NCBI GenBank assembly: GCA_003439945.1
Contig: QVRM01006074.1
Span: 124,001-188,000, forward strand
DNA: 64,000 nucleotides
Source: Dermanyssus gallinae
Lineage: Eukaryota > Arthropoda > Arachnida > Mesostigmata > Dermanyssidae
Direction: 5' to 3'
Shown: piece by piece, positions 19,372 through 30,760 of the stretch
Numbering within the stretch: position 1 is the stretch's first letter
Layout of the letters: every line of letters starts with the position of its first letter
Notes under the pieces: model-generated
Databases searched by the model: none
Told to the model about the DNA's origin: nothing
The model's input: only the letters and a program-made list of their open reading frames with translations
Translations under genes and position numbers: made by a program

Positions 19372-20433
19372 ATGGATCAAAGAACCTGTATCAAATTTTG
19401 TGTGAAAAACGAAAACAAGTGCGCGGATGCATTCCGAATGTTGACTGTGGCATACGGAGAAGCTACCTTGGACCGAAGCAACGTTTATCGGTGGTACAAA
19501 ATGTTCTCAGAAGGCCGAGAAGATGTGAACGACGAAGAGCGTGCCGGACGCCCGAGCACTTCAACAACAGACGAAAAAATTAATGAAGTGGAGAAAATGG
19601 TATTGGCCAATCGTCGAATCACCGTTAGAGAAGTTGCTGAGGACCTAAACATATCGATTGGCTCGTGCCATTCGATTTTTATCAATGATTTGGGCATGAG
19701 ACGGGTCGCCGCGAAATTCGTACCAAAATTGCTCAATTGCGACCAAAAACAGCATCGCATGAACATTGCTAATGAGATGTTGGACTCTGTCCGCGACGAC
19801 CCAAATTTGCTCCAGAGGGTCATAACTGGTGACGAATCGTGGGTTTATGGTTATGACGTGGAAACCAAAGCTCAATCATCTCAATGGAAGCTGCCGCACG
19901 AACCAAGACCGAAAAAAGCGCGCCAAGTTCGGTCGAATGTGAAAGTTTTGCTGACAGTTTGCTTCGATTGCAGGGGCGTGGTGCATCATGAGTTCTTGCC
20001 ACAGGGTAGAACGGTCAATAAGGAATATTACCTGCAAGTTATGCGCAGTTTGCGCGAAGCAATCCGCCAGAAACGCCCGGATTTGTGGAAGAACAAAAAT
20101 TGGCTTTTGCACCACGATAACGCCCCTGCTCACACATCGTTGCTTGTGCGCGAGTTTTTGGCCAAAAACAATACACTAATGATGCCGCAGCCACCGTATT
20201 CCCCAGATCTGGCCCCCGGTGACTTTTTCTTGTTCCCTAAACTGAAGAGGCCCATGAAAGGACGACGTTACGCTACGCTTGACGAGATAAAGACGGCATC
20301 GAAGGAGGAGCTGAACAAGATAAAAAAAAATGTTTTTTTGAAGTGCTTCGAAGATTGGAAAAACCGTTGGCACAAGTGTATAATATCTCATGGGGATTAC
20401 TTTGAAGGGGACAAAATAGATATTCATGAATAA
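19372..20433 (+). CDS. Mariner transposase, intact
   Basis: Cut-and-paste transposase of the IS630/Tc1/mariner superfamily, 353 aa (usual about 345). Start chosen at ATG 19372 (MDQRTCIKFCVKNENKC); the open frame extends 15 codons further but without another ATG. N-terminal paired helix-turn-helix DNA-binding region, GRPSTSTTDEKI linker, then the D,D34D catalytic triad: D154 (TGDESWVYG), D249 (HHDNAPAHT) and D284 (YSPDLAPGDFFLF), with exactly 34 residues between the last two. No frameshift or internal stop. Not from the same copy as the relic at 59.0-59.6 kb. Confidence 0.95.
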   Translation: MDQRTCIKFCVKNENKCADAFRMLTVAYGEATLDRSNVYRWYKMFSEGREDVNDEERAGRPSTSTTDEKINEVEKMVLANRRITVREVAEDLNISIGSCHSIFINDLGMRRVAAKFVPKLLNCDQKQHRMNIANEMLDSVRDDPNLLQRVITGDESWVYGYDVETKAQSSQWKLPHEPRPKKARQVRSNVKVLLTVCFDCRGVVHHEFLPQGRTVNKEYYLQVMRSLREAIRQKRPDLWKNKNWLLHHDNAPAHTSLLVREFLAKNNTLMMPQPPYSPDLAPGDFFLFPKLKRPMKGRRYATLDEIKTASKEELNKIKKNVFLKCFEDWKNRWHKCIISHGDYFEGDKIDIHE

Positions 20434-20455
20434 ATGAATAATTTTTGAAAAACAC

Positions 20456-20486
20456 AAAAGTCGCGATACTTTTTGAACACACCTCG
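20456..20486 (-). repeat. Mariner 3' terminal inverted repeat
   Basis: Complement of the 5' repeat; next bases are TA then (TA)n. Confidence 0.9.
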
Positions 20487-20656
20487 TATATATATATATA
20501 TATAAATGCCATGTATTTTCAGGTGCAAGTGCCAATAAATTAATTAATTTTAATTTTTCAATAAACTGGTGCAATTGCAAAATGTGTACACTGAAACACT
20601 CATTTTACTTTTTTTTTGAAAACGTACATAGTTTTATCTCATTTTGTGGTTACAGT

Positions 20657-20717
20657 TCCTTTTACCTATTATTTTCACAAAAACATTACGCATTTTAAAA
20701 ACAAGGTTTCGTCAGAA
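20657..20717 (+). repeat. Direct copy of the AT-rich unit at 19077-19132
   Basis: Same run acctattattttcacaaaaacattacgcattttaaaaacaaggtttcgtcag as before the mariner, with a few substitutions, so a locus segment is duplicated on either side of it. Confidence 0.8.
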
Positions 20718-20722
20718 GCCAA

Positions 20723-20759
<37 letters not shown>

Positions 20760-20780
20760 ATTTGGCTTGCTGACGAAACC
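20704..20780. repeat. (AT)n-centred inverted repeat A
   Basis: Left arm ggtttcgtcagaagccaaat and right arm atttggcttgctgacgaaacc are complementary except for a 2-base indel; the spacer is a (TA)n array of about 30 bp. Confidence 0.85.
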
Positions 20781-20798
20781 TTCCTGAAAAGACATGGC

Positions 20799-20833
<35 letters not shown>

Positions 20834-20846
20834 ATGTCTTTTCAGG
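20779..20846. repeat. (AT)n-centred inverted repeat B
   Basis: cctgaaaagacatggcat and atgccatgtcttttcagg are perfectly complementary around another (AT)n array. It directly abuts inverted repeat A. Confidence 0.88.
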
Positions 20847-20984
20847 TGCAAGTGCATTTTCTGAGGGGGTTCTGAGTAGCGCGAAGGGAATACCGACTAT
20901 TAAATAAATTAATTTTACTTTTCCAATAAACCGTCCAAGACATTAGTAAAGAATTGTGGGGAATAAAAACTGTTTCTACGGGAT

Positions 20985-21420
20985 CTCCGGAAGCCCTGCG
21001 GCTAACGGAAGAGACACTTCCACAGCCGCACCGTTGCCGCGCTGAACCTCGATCGATACGCTGCAACAGGTATTCGCTAGCGCGGGGGTCCTGAATTGCG
21101 ACGATGACTTACCGGCTCCGTTCCTTAATAAATCTTTCACTGCCGGAATGTGGGCCGAGTGAAGAGCGTGAAAGATAACGTCGTTGGTGGCAAAGTGACG
21201 TGAGTGGCGCCCAGCGCTATAGCGACACGACAAGGCGGGTTCACCTGTGGCGCTTACTGGTGCTTTGCACACGTTGCATGGGTGAGGTGCGCAAACTACC
21301 TCCCCCAGCCGGAAACGATGCGAAGTGTGTTGTTGTCCAGCATCGTTCCCATCTGCGGCGAGGGGAGGGCTTGAAGCCACTTGCCACTTACTTGTTCAAA
21401 GCATGCTTTTAAACGGGCCC
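20985..21420 (-). pseudogene. Fragment of CCHC/RPD-type retroelement (copy 2 of family)
   Basis: Minus-strand frame with [13 protein letters not shown], a zinc-knuckle-like CNVCKAPVSATGEPALSC, then SAGRHSRHFATNDVIFHAL. The same order of motifs (C..C...H/L..C, then R-H-x-x-x-N-D/A-V-I) occurs at 25.4 kb. It covers only the region around the knuckle and stops before the RPD motif. 5'- and 3'-truncated and frameshifted. Confidence 0.6.
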
Positions 21421-22370
21421 TCCCTGAGCTGTCGGGAACCTGATTTTCTAGGTCGCGCTGGAGCCGAGATGCCACGATCCGATCCAGAGATCCTTATGTT
21501 AGGTAGCTAAAGACGGTTCGCAGTAGCGCTCCGGATAACCCTTTGGACTAACGTGACGGGACCGCATTCTTATACAATGAAATGTATCGCGGCATACTTG
21601 CGGGCGCTACCGAAAAGCAAATAGCCTGTTTGGGACGCCACAGCCATTGATTCATTAGCACCTACAATGGTCGGTGGCTGGGAGGTCTCGGCAGGCATGC
21701 TGGTAATCTAGCCGAGGCAAGAAAGCCTGTGAAATACGCCTCAATAGGTTACCCACAGTTGTTCTACTCAAACGATACTCCGCCGCCATCGTTAAACTGA
21801 GCTCGTAACAGCTGCCTAAATATTGGTGGACATTACAGTTTCCTTGTCTTCCGGCTGGTCGGATAAGCGGCACGCACAGACAATGTCAGGATTGCGGAAG
21901 TCGCTTTTATGGCAGAATTTATGGTAGAGCCTATAAAGTAAATAGCGAGTTCAAGATGTCAATTGGGTTATAGTGGTCTCTACCAGTTATACGTGACCAT
22001 TGCTCCGAAGAAGCTTCCGTGATCTGATTGAACTTTATTTATGCAATTGTCTTTGAACTGAAAAAAAGCAGGTGCTTCCGGAGAACTAAATTTAGTAAGA
22101 CATTTTTGACAAGCGGTTGAGTAGAAGCCATGAGGCAAACTAGCCCGCTTTTGCGTCCCGTGGCAACCCAGCAGTACGTTTGAAAAGTGCGGGCTTAAAT
22201 TTTATCTTTTAAGCTGTGATGTGCTGAGACACTCTTATATGCCGTGGATGCTTGTCGAAGCAAAATTCAGATCATATAGTGCTTTTAGCGTGCGTAGAAA
22301 GCATTTTTTGGACTTTTAAATGATCTAAATAGAAATCAGAACTTTTCTCACTCTTTTAGCAATATGTTTT
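21421..22370. other. Unannotated, one dispersed repeat
   Basis: No gene recognised. About 22050-22152 is a roughly 100-bp repeat also found at 55483-55582. A minus-strand frame at 21655-21873 has a helix-turn-helix-like stretch (AAEYRLSRTTVGNLLRR) that could be a transposase remnant; weak. Confidence 0.4.
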
Positions 22371-23140
22371 CCGAAGGTTGTGCCCTTCATCGAAAAGTTG
22401 ACCCTAAGCTAGCAGACAGTGTTAACGAGCTTGACTGCACCATAAATACGAGTAAGTCTCCATCGATCGAAACCGGCAAGCGGTCCTCCGAGTCTATTTT
22501 TAATGGCTTTAGTATTCTCGGCATTAATGAAAACCGTTGTTATCACAATATCCCTTCTCTCTCTTGACTTATCCCCGGTTTCTAAAACAAGTCTTTCGAA
22601 AGATTCATGGTTGCAGCAAAAGGCGCTCCAGTCGTGGTCTTGAAGTAGTGCCACACAGTTCCAAATCTTGAAGGGGTGCGGACGGAAACGTGTTTTAGTG
22701 GATGAGAGTTCTAGACTAGATGCTGATTGTTGCCAGTTCTGCATGCGCATAATGCATTTCCCGAAAACTCTCAGAAAAGCATTACGCGACGTGTCAAAAG
22801 CAGATTTCAGATCAACAAGCAAAGCATATCAAAATTTTCCTCGTAATTTATGACGTTCTAGGCTTTTATTCACTTAAGATAATAATTCCGTGTAGGCTGT
22901 TAAAGCCAGCTTCCCTTTTCGGAACTCATGCTGCTTTTATGTGATTACGTTGCGGTGATGGATGAGTGGCAAAATGAGTGTTGTGAACACCGATGCCAAT
23001 ATCTTATAAATGCACTCGATCGAAATCAGTCGGATCACCTTTTCCTTTTGGGATGATCTTAAGTACGAATTCCCGCCTGCTCCAAAACATGCCCTTACCT
23101 AGGCATCTGTTGAAGATCGCGTGGAGAGTAGGTCAAATTT
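22370..23140 (-). pseudogene. Decayed LINE reverse transcriptase, minus strand
   Basis: Going along the minus strand: KIIPKGKGDPTDFDRV (RT finger region), then LVDLKSAFDTSRNAFL (motif A). Frame changes and stops throughout. Motif C was not found. Confidence 0.6.
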
Positions 23141-24829
23141 GAAGAACGTCTATGTGGTGTTCATTTCGGACAAGATCCGGATCGAAAGTTTTCTTTTTTC
23201 GTGTAACTACTAGCTTCAAGAAATATCGCTATAACTGATGCGTGGTTCTAGAGAAACTACTCGAGCCTTCTAATTTCTCACCAGCTTTTACTAGAATTAA
23301 AATTTCCCAGTGAAGTGTGCAACTGCAAAGCACCTGCGCTGTCTAAGCGGCGAGATAGGGTCGTACCTGTGCTTCCATTATTAACCGTTGTTCCTTTTTT
23401 AAAAAATAGAATTCCTCTTCCTTTGTTGATGCAAGAGATTGATATTTTTGCGCAATTTTAATCGATTTGACCTCCGATCGATTTGACCGATGCGGATAGC
23501 AAACTGAGCAAATATCGGTAATAAACACTAGATAACCGCTGAAGCTTAATCAATTGAGAATCCCACTCCAACGGCAACTTCATGCTGATCTTCTTTGAGA
23601 CCCCTCGTCTGCTGAAAGTTGTAACTAGCATACACAACAAAACATCAATATAGAAACGCGTTTGTTTAGACCTGTAATCTTCAGTTCCTCACACCTGTTA
23701 AATACATCATGTTTTTAAAATTAAGTCGCAGATATGTCAATTGTCGACGTCCCGAGACGAGCTTGTGAGCCGTTGGGTACTCGTTCAAGCGAAACTACAA
23801 AGATGTGTGTTTTCGAGTCACTATATATCCAGATACTATAGTGACATAGAACATCGTACGACATAGGTAGCAGTTGAGATTTGCAGCATTTATGATTGTA
23901 TGGATTATGGAAGGTTATGAAGACGCAGGACAAAGTTTCTCTACAAGGCACTCGATCGAGTCTGCGGTACGGCTTCTACTGTTACTATTGTATATTGCCA
24001 CGATTATAAATTGTTGTGTGTCTATAGCTAGAGTATCATCTTCTGCGACGACCAGGCTAACATTTTTAAAATGCTAGCCCAACAATACAGAAATGCCACC
24101 CGTTGGTCTGCCCGCTTCGTGGGCAGTGCTTGGACAATGATAGCATTAAAATCCCGGAATTTCAACCTTGTTCGTAGTAATTGTTTTGGTCAAAACTACT
24201 CTACTCAGTCCGTGAAAACTGTCGTTAAATGCATCCGTCATCGAGCTTACGCCTTTGATGCTCCACTGTGTGATGTAAAGCGTCCACCTATTGCTGGTAA
24301 GACGCGGAGGTTGAAATGCCCCGTAGTGCTGCAATGCGGCTTCTACATACTCGATTATAGTTTCCCGAACTAGAGCTGAGCCCCCCTCTCCCATGAAGCT
24401 TCTTCTGCATCACACTGTTCGTGTTCACTGCGTTGAACTTTTGGGGCTTGGAATTGCTGATAGGGTTTTGGGGCTTCCAGATGTTCTAGCTCAACTTCTC
24501 TATACGTTGGGCCCTCGGTGGAGCCCTGGTTATTTTTGGCAGTTCTGCAACCGAACTGGTTTTAGATAAAGATTGATAGCTTATAAGTTTAAAGTCTAAC
24601 TTCTTAGGTGGCAAAAAGTGTGTGAAATGATAGCTGCCCTAAATGTAGCACAACATTTGCTCAATGCAGCATAAAGCGCTGCCAGTCTCATATGAGCTGG
24701 CAGCGAAGATCGTGATGGGCAACTCCGCCAAACTGCTTTTCTCGTCTGTTTAAGGGTTTTATGAACATATAGCATTCTCAATTCAGTTTTGCTAGAAACA
24801 AAATCTCTGAACATTAACACTTGAAATAT
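23141..24829. other. No recognisable gene
   Basis: Unique-looking AT-rich sequence with short open frames only on either strand; ends at an (ATT)n run (about 24828-24850). Confidence 0.45.
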
Positions 24830-26475
24830 TATTATTATTATTATTTATTTAATATGTCTTAGAGCAATACAGTTGTGAGGTGTGAATGTGTATCCTCATT
24901 ATTTTATAGTTTCTTTCTTGCTGTCGTCAGCCCATCGCACCTAATATCGACGCGGCGTTTCCTCTGCAAACTGCCAATGAAAGCAGCTGCCTCAGAAAGT
25001 CGCCTTCGCGTGCATCTCCGGTGTTTGCTTGTATTCGATCACTTAAGTCTTTGATAAATGTCCTTGTTCTTCTGCTGACTGGGCCCATTGTCTCCATTGC
25101 AATCGGCACGAAATTGTATCTAGACTCTAACTCTGTGTATTTACGCCACTTTTCTTTCTCTGCGTGTTCGGCCACCCATCCCGCCTCGGTAGCGCTGTGA
25201 CACACATAAGACGGGCGGCTGTGCAGGAGACTGTCGCATCCCAAACCAGGCATTTGCTTTTTTCCACGGCGGAATAGTGACACCGTCGGGCCTTTTATCG
25301 TCATGAAGTCCTAGTCTGGGTTCCAGCATACTAGGTATTCCCGCCCTCCGGAGAGCTCTTTAAATCACTGCATTTATTTCTGTGTGCTTGGGAGCCCGAC
25401 CTTGGCTCTTGATGCAGCTCAACAGGTGGAAGCCATTCTTCTCTACTGGTTTTCCACAGGCCTTGCAAATGAGTGGTTCGCATATCGACCCGCCGATTCT
25501 GAGAGCCGACACCATGCGGAATGAGACGTTGTCCAGCATGGTGCCGAGCTGTGGCGACGGGAGAGCCCTAAGGAATCCACCGCTGAAGGTGTCTCGTGCG
25601 GCCAAGAAGACTGCCTTCTCCGTAGAAGACTCAAGGCTTTCGGTGATCTCACGGGCTATAACTTTACATCTGTAGTTATCAAGCACTCTCTGCGTTACAT
25701 GTTTCTCCCAAGGCCATGGATCCAACTTCAGCTTGACAAGCGACTCTGCCTCCTGCTTAGCTATGTGCAGCCGGTGGTGAGCACTCGGGTCGACTAGCGC
25801 CTCTGCCAGCGGGCTGAATTCTAGCACAGACGCTGCGTAACATATGGGTGCCAATTCTACTGCTGATCGAACACCCAGTCCACCTTCTCTTATGGGGAGG
25901 CTTGCTCTTCGCCACGTATCGTCCGTGAAATCGATGTTAAGGACTTCACTCAGTATGTCTCTCGTAGAGTCGTCATACGCTTGCAGGGCGTCGGGACATT
26001 GGCTTGTCGGTGAGGTGCGCAATGTGTAGTTGAATTTCGGGGAACCTAAACTATATCTCCAAAGACATAGTGCAGCTTGTGAGTGCATGGCCAACAAACG
26101 AGGCCGTGTCTGCAGCAACGCCCGGCGTTTTTCTGTTAAGGTCTTGCAAATACTTTGTGGACTAAGTGGAGCCCCAAGAACTTCTAACTCGGCCGGGTTA
26201 ACTTGCTTACAGCCTGGTAGAACGGCAGCAATGGTTTTGCGTGCTTCGTCTCGTTCCTGGGTGTCCCCCCAACCGTTATAACTTCGCACTTGGAAAGATT
26301 GAGGATTGTCCCTCCTTCATTTGCAAACTCTATTACCTTAAGTATGTCAGCGGCCACCACTTCTGCCAGTCCTCCTAATGTACCATCATCCAGGTACCAG
26401 ATGTTCAATGGGCTTCTCATTCGTGCCACTAGACTGGAGATTCCCAGACTGAACAAGGCGGGGATTATTACATAA
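24830..26475 (-). pseudogene. CCHC/RPD-type non-LTR-like retroelement, 5'-truncated, frameshifted (copy 1)
   Basis: Minus strand, 5' to 3': RT motif C as PLNIWYLDDGTLGG (YLDD, not YADD) and LNLSKCEV in 26184-26456; a frameshift near a run of C (about 26266-26271); then a frame to 25360 with FNYTLRTSP, GGLGVRSA and a CKACGKPVEKNGFHLLSC zinc knuckle; another stop or shift; then EPRLGLHDDKRPDGVTIPPW and a last frame ending QLLSLAVCRGNAASILGAMG. CCHC followed by R/K-H and RPD resembles the restriction-like-endonuclease half of R2-type retrotransposons, but the family assignment is an inference. It has an A/T-rich trinucleotide tail at 24828-24850 on its 3' side. Confidence 0.65.
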
Positions 26476-26929
26476 TTATTATTATTATTATTATTACTAT
26501 TGCTATTGGGACCCTTTGTGACAGCAATCCTTCAGTGCTACTCAGGGACATCAAGGATCTTACAATGTTCGAATGGAACGGGCTGCAGCTACATGCGGGC
26601 GTTTGCTACAGGGTTTCGAACACAAAGAGAGGCAGCAGGTGATCTCTAAATTTAACAGCAAGCTCCCGGGCATTCTTGTAAAGGACCGGGGTAAACTTGG
26701 ACTGCTTGGTACGGTGGTGTTCCCCGACATAAATGGCCCGATACCGACCGAGAAGGGAGAACAACTCTCCCGGCTTTACCAGATGCTGGGCCATTAAAAA
26801 AAACACTAAGCCTATTTTGTGCTCCAGCACGCAACGGAAGTGCAAATAGTCGTAGTAGTTGCTACTTAAAAGCCACACAAAAGTGAGTGCATACATATAA
26901 GGATGAGACTCTGTTTTGTTTCATCAAAC

Positions 26930-27900
26930 GTATCAGGGTTCACCTGGGCTGAGTTATCCACCATCAGCAGCATTCGCCGTTTGGACACGCTCGTGCTCTG
27001 TAAGGGCCTACAGCAGTGCGATGACCGTCTTACCTTGTGTTCTTAACCTCTGCATGACACCGCGCAGATACTGTATAAAGGCCAAGCGGGTGCTAACCTG
27101 ACTCGTTTTTGAACTGCCCGCAGACGGAAACTCAGAGACTTCACGCATTACAGCGGAGGGATAAGCGTAAACAACATAACTCTTGACAGAAATTAGAAAT
27201 TATTGGTGGTATCGTATACATTAAGGAGTTTATGTATAGTGTTAACTTGACTGGTCCAAGGCTAGTTCCTTGGAGGCACCCAGATATTGTCTTGGTAATA
27301 CCCAAATATATAATAGATTTAGAGTCCTAAAATTCATTCTCTGGGAAACTGTCCGTTATAGGTTCTGAATTTATCACCTAAATCATACCGGGCCAGAATA
27401 TTCATAAGGTAATTACTGTAGGTTACCCTCTCAAATGGTAAGTTAACGTCAAAATACACAGAGTCTGAGCAGTAATATTTGTCAATCTCCGATGCCCTCT
27501 TAAGCTGAGTCTCTAGTAATTATAGTACAGGGCTAAGGACCGGTCTCAACGCATACTGCGCGTCCGAGATCAGTTTTGCACAATGGCATTTTTTTGCATT
27601 GCCTTGCTTATAACACTCTCGATCAGTTTGCAGGGGCTACCATCAGGGATATTTGTCGCTTGCTGTTAGGACAGGCTTTCTTTCCCTTCCAGTGTACTGG
27701 ACACACGACAGCGCTGCGAAATAATTCTGGAACGTTTCCATCTTCCAGCAATCTTCGAAATGGTAGTGAGAGGGGCCTACACCAAATTTCTTAACGACAA
27801 AAGAGTCTGCACAGTCTGGCGTATCATTGGATTGCAGCTTCCTGAAATGGGGCATCGAGTTTGTGGGACTGACGTCGATGTCGCTGACCTCGTGCATGAG
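26930..27900 (-). pseudogene. Decayed LINE reverse transcriptase, minus strand
   Basis: Minus-strand VYFDVNLPFERVTYSN (motif A region) and CLQGTSLGPVKLTLYIN (motif B) identify an APE-type LINE RT. Many stops. 26476-26930 between this and the previous element shows nothing recognisable. Confidence 0.6.
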
Positions 27901-29259
27901 TGGATCCAGAGGTAGATGGGGCGGCTTCCTTCTCTATGTATTTAGCATATCAGTTGGTATGCAGCTTAAAGCGTCATTGCCGATCTTTTTGTCGAAGAAC
28001 TACATACTCCCTGAAAATGCATTATCTTCTATTTGTTTCATTAAGTTCACTATATATAAAAAGTTTCTCTCTGCTGGCAGCTAGGTATAAGAAAGCCTAT
28101 TCGGTAGTCACACAATTGCGAAGGTACCCAATCGACTTTTTGTGCACAGACTGTGCGACACCCACCGAGGAAAATGTGTCAGTTAGTGCATTTAAGGTAA
28201 ACTTGCATTGAGTAATAGTTGGGCCGAGCGTTACTGGAAGTATCCAGTTTTGAGGTCGCATTCGAGAGACAACGGAACTAGAAGATGGGAGACGGCACTA
28301 AGCTCTGCCACAGAGTCGCACCACTGAAGCGAGTCACTAACAAACTGGACAAGACCATGTCCGACGCAGTAACTAATAAAATGCTTTCCGTTGTTTTGAT
28401 GTATTGGCTTCGTGGCCTTGTTAGTGTGTCCCCGACTGTATTAAACAGGCAGGTCCCCAGCCACAACTGCTGTTATATTGGACTCCTGAACTGCAGTCAG
28501 ATTCTCGGTTAGAAGTCGAAGCATCATGCATTCAAGCAATTCGCTTAGAAGTTTTGGTTGGCAAGCAGCAAATGACCACGAACCTAATCACTCAATCGCC
28601 AAATGTGATACTGCAAGCTGCCGACTCCGACGATTGCAACAGGGTAAAAAAAACTCGTAGATGAAGTATGCATGAAATAAGTGTACACTACGCAACAAAT
28701 TGGCAAAATAGTTATGTCCGTTTTTAGGTTTCGACAACAAGCAACATACACTTTTATCGTACCTAGAAGACACTAAAGTGAATTACATTTTTTAGTTTGA
28801 CAATGCTTCGTAACAAGTATTATGAAAGTATACAGGCTAAAACAATTGCTCAGTGCAGACAGAAGTAACGGTTGCTTAAATGTACTTTTTTTTAAAAAGG
28901 GGTAACATTTTTCAAGGCAGTGAGGTTAGTAGTAGAAAATTAACCACGGATATAGTATATCTCATTGCATGGCGAGAGAAGGAGCCCTTCTTGATACCTC
29001 CGTCGGATTGGTTGAACTCGGCCTTAACGGGGTTCGATGCTGCATTGGGCAGTCAGTCACCTATTTCTTCTAGTGATTTCAGAGTCGTCAGGCGATGCGT
29101 ACGCACACGATTGCTTCATTCAATCTGCATAATCGGCTTAGCTTGCAAAGTTAGAAAGTTCGATCCCGATCACTCGGTGACTCGGTTACCCCGTCTGGCT
29201 TTCTCTGAGGGCACTGCACTCTGCTGGACTATCGTCCGGGTATAATCCGTTTTCTTGAT
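27901..29259. other. No recognisable gene
   Basis: Short frames only. A plus-strand frame at 28880-29245 has no family resemblance I can name. Confidence 0.4.
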
Positions 29260-30760
29260 TCGGCACTTCATCGTCACTGCGGCCGCAGTCTTCGCCGACG
29301 CTGTATGAAAGCGGATCTCGGCGTCGCTAGCTGCATCGCTCTGTACCGGCCGACGTCGAACGATAACTTCGATACACTACGAAGACCTAGGAGAACCTTA
29401 GGAGATTCTCTTCTCCCGTCAGTCAATGCCCATTACTGCTGCTGCTGCAACTGTTGTTGAAACTGTCGTTGTTGTTGTTGTCGTCGTCGTCGTTGTTGTT
29501 CGAAAGTAGATTCTGTTTGTGGTGGTGATGGTGGTGGTGGCGGCGGCGGTTGGTTCCCTCTCTTCGGTGTAAGCTGTTGCGCGGCCTAAGGAGATCGGCC
29601 TATGTGGCTGGTGATCGCTGTAGTAGTAATAGTAGTAGTAGTTAGTAGTAATAGTAGTAGTAGTAGTGAGTCAATCTGGTTGATCGACGAGTGTATTGAT
29701 GCCGTTCCTGCAGTTCTCAGTGCCCGACCCGTGCGTAGTTCGACTGACCCGTTCGAACATCGTCACGATCATGGCCGGTCAGACCAACAGCCAAACCGAC
29801 TCTCATCATTGTTCGGAATCCGCGACGCGCGAAACGCCTTCCGTGCAGGAGAAGCCTGCAACGCTGAGGACGATGACGACGACAATTCTAACTACGGGAG
29901 GACTGCCGACTCCGATCAACAGCAGAACGGAGACAAATAGGAGGATGAGCAGAAGAACGAGGAAAAGAAAGGTCCAGCCACGCATGCACGAGACCAAAGC
30001 TAGAAGGTCCGCGCTGGCGCTGGCTCACTGACTTTTGTCTGACTGCGCTTCGATGCAAACGCGGGCGCCAGGCAAACGATGATTCGAGATTGGAGTCGTG
30101 TGCTTCTGCGAGTTAGTGTGTCTGTACGGATGTGTGTGTATGTGTGAGTATGTATACACGCATATGCTCTGTGTTTGCTGTGCGTCGACAAAGCCCCCCC
30201 CCCCTCTTCCTCCTAGGTCCCGCCTCTACCGTTTAGCACTGAGCGAATGTTTGGCTAGAATAGGATGGCTCCGCGAGCGGCTAATCCTTTCGCGTTGGCT
30301 GAAAACACCGATCGCTCGCTCGCTCGCTCGCCGTACACAATGCATGCCAGCCAACAGCAAACGAAGCTTACGAGCATTAGACACCACTACCGCAGCTGTT
30401 ATTGCTGCTGCTGTTGCTGCCGTTGTTGATGCCGTCTCCGGATTAGTTTGCGCCAAACAGATATGCGTTCGCTTCGGTCTCCGGCTGGCTCGGGCACAAG
30501 CTTTAGGCAAGCGCAAAACGACTTTCGCAAAGCAGACTGACGGGCTGCGTCAGTCTCGTCGTGCAGATCGGGCTCATCTCCCCCTAGGAGCGGTCTGAGC
30601 CTACTGCCCACCTACACCGCCGCCGCCTACGACGACGCGTTCAACGCGTACAGAGCGCGCGGACAGGCGGAACACACAACGAGACGGAAAACCACCTCTG
30701 CATTTCCGCCGCATTGCCTGCCTGCTAAAGCTTCTCAGTAATGAAGCACGCGTCGGAACT
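29260..30760. other. GC-richer simple-repeat island
   Basis: Triplet runs (GCT, GTT, GTC, GGT, AGT) at 29436-29670, CpG-bearing sequence and (CGCT)n near 30310. Open frames such as 29696-30031 (MMPFLQFSVPDPC...) are possible but unsupported. It could be a promoter or 5' exon of an unseen gene. Confidence 0.35.

Larger units (their letters stand above)
19167..20486 (+). mobile_element. Full-length mariner transposon
   Basis: 1,320 bp bounded by inverted repeats of about 30 bp (start cgaggtgtgttcaaaaagta; end is its complement with one mismatch) and flanked by TA, within a (TA)n array. Contains one uninterrupted transposase ORF. All parts needed for a functional element appear present. Confidence 0.95.
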
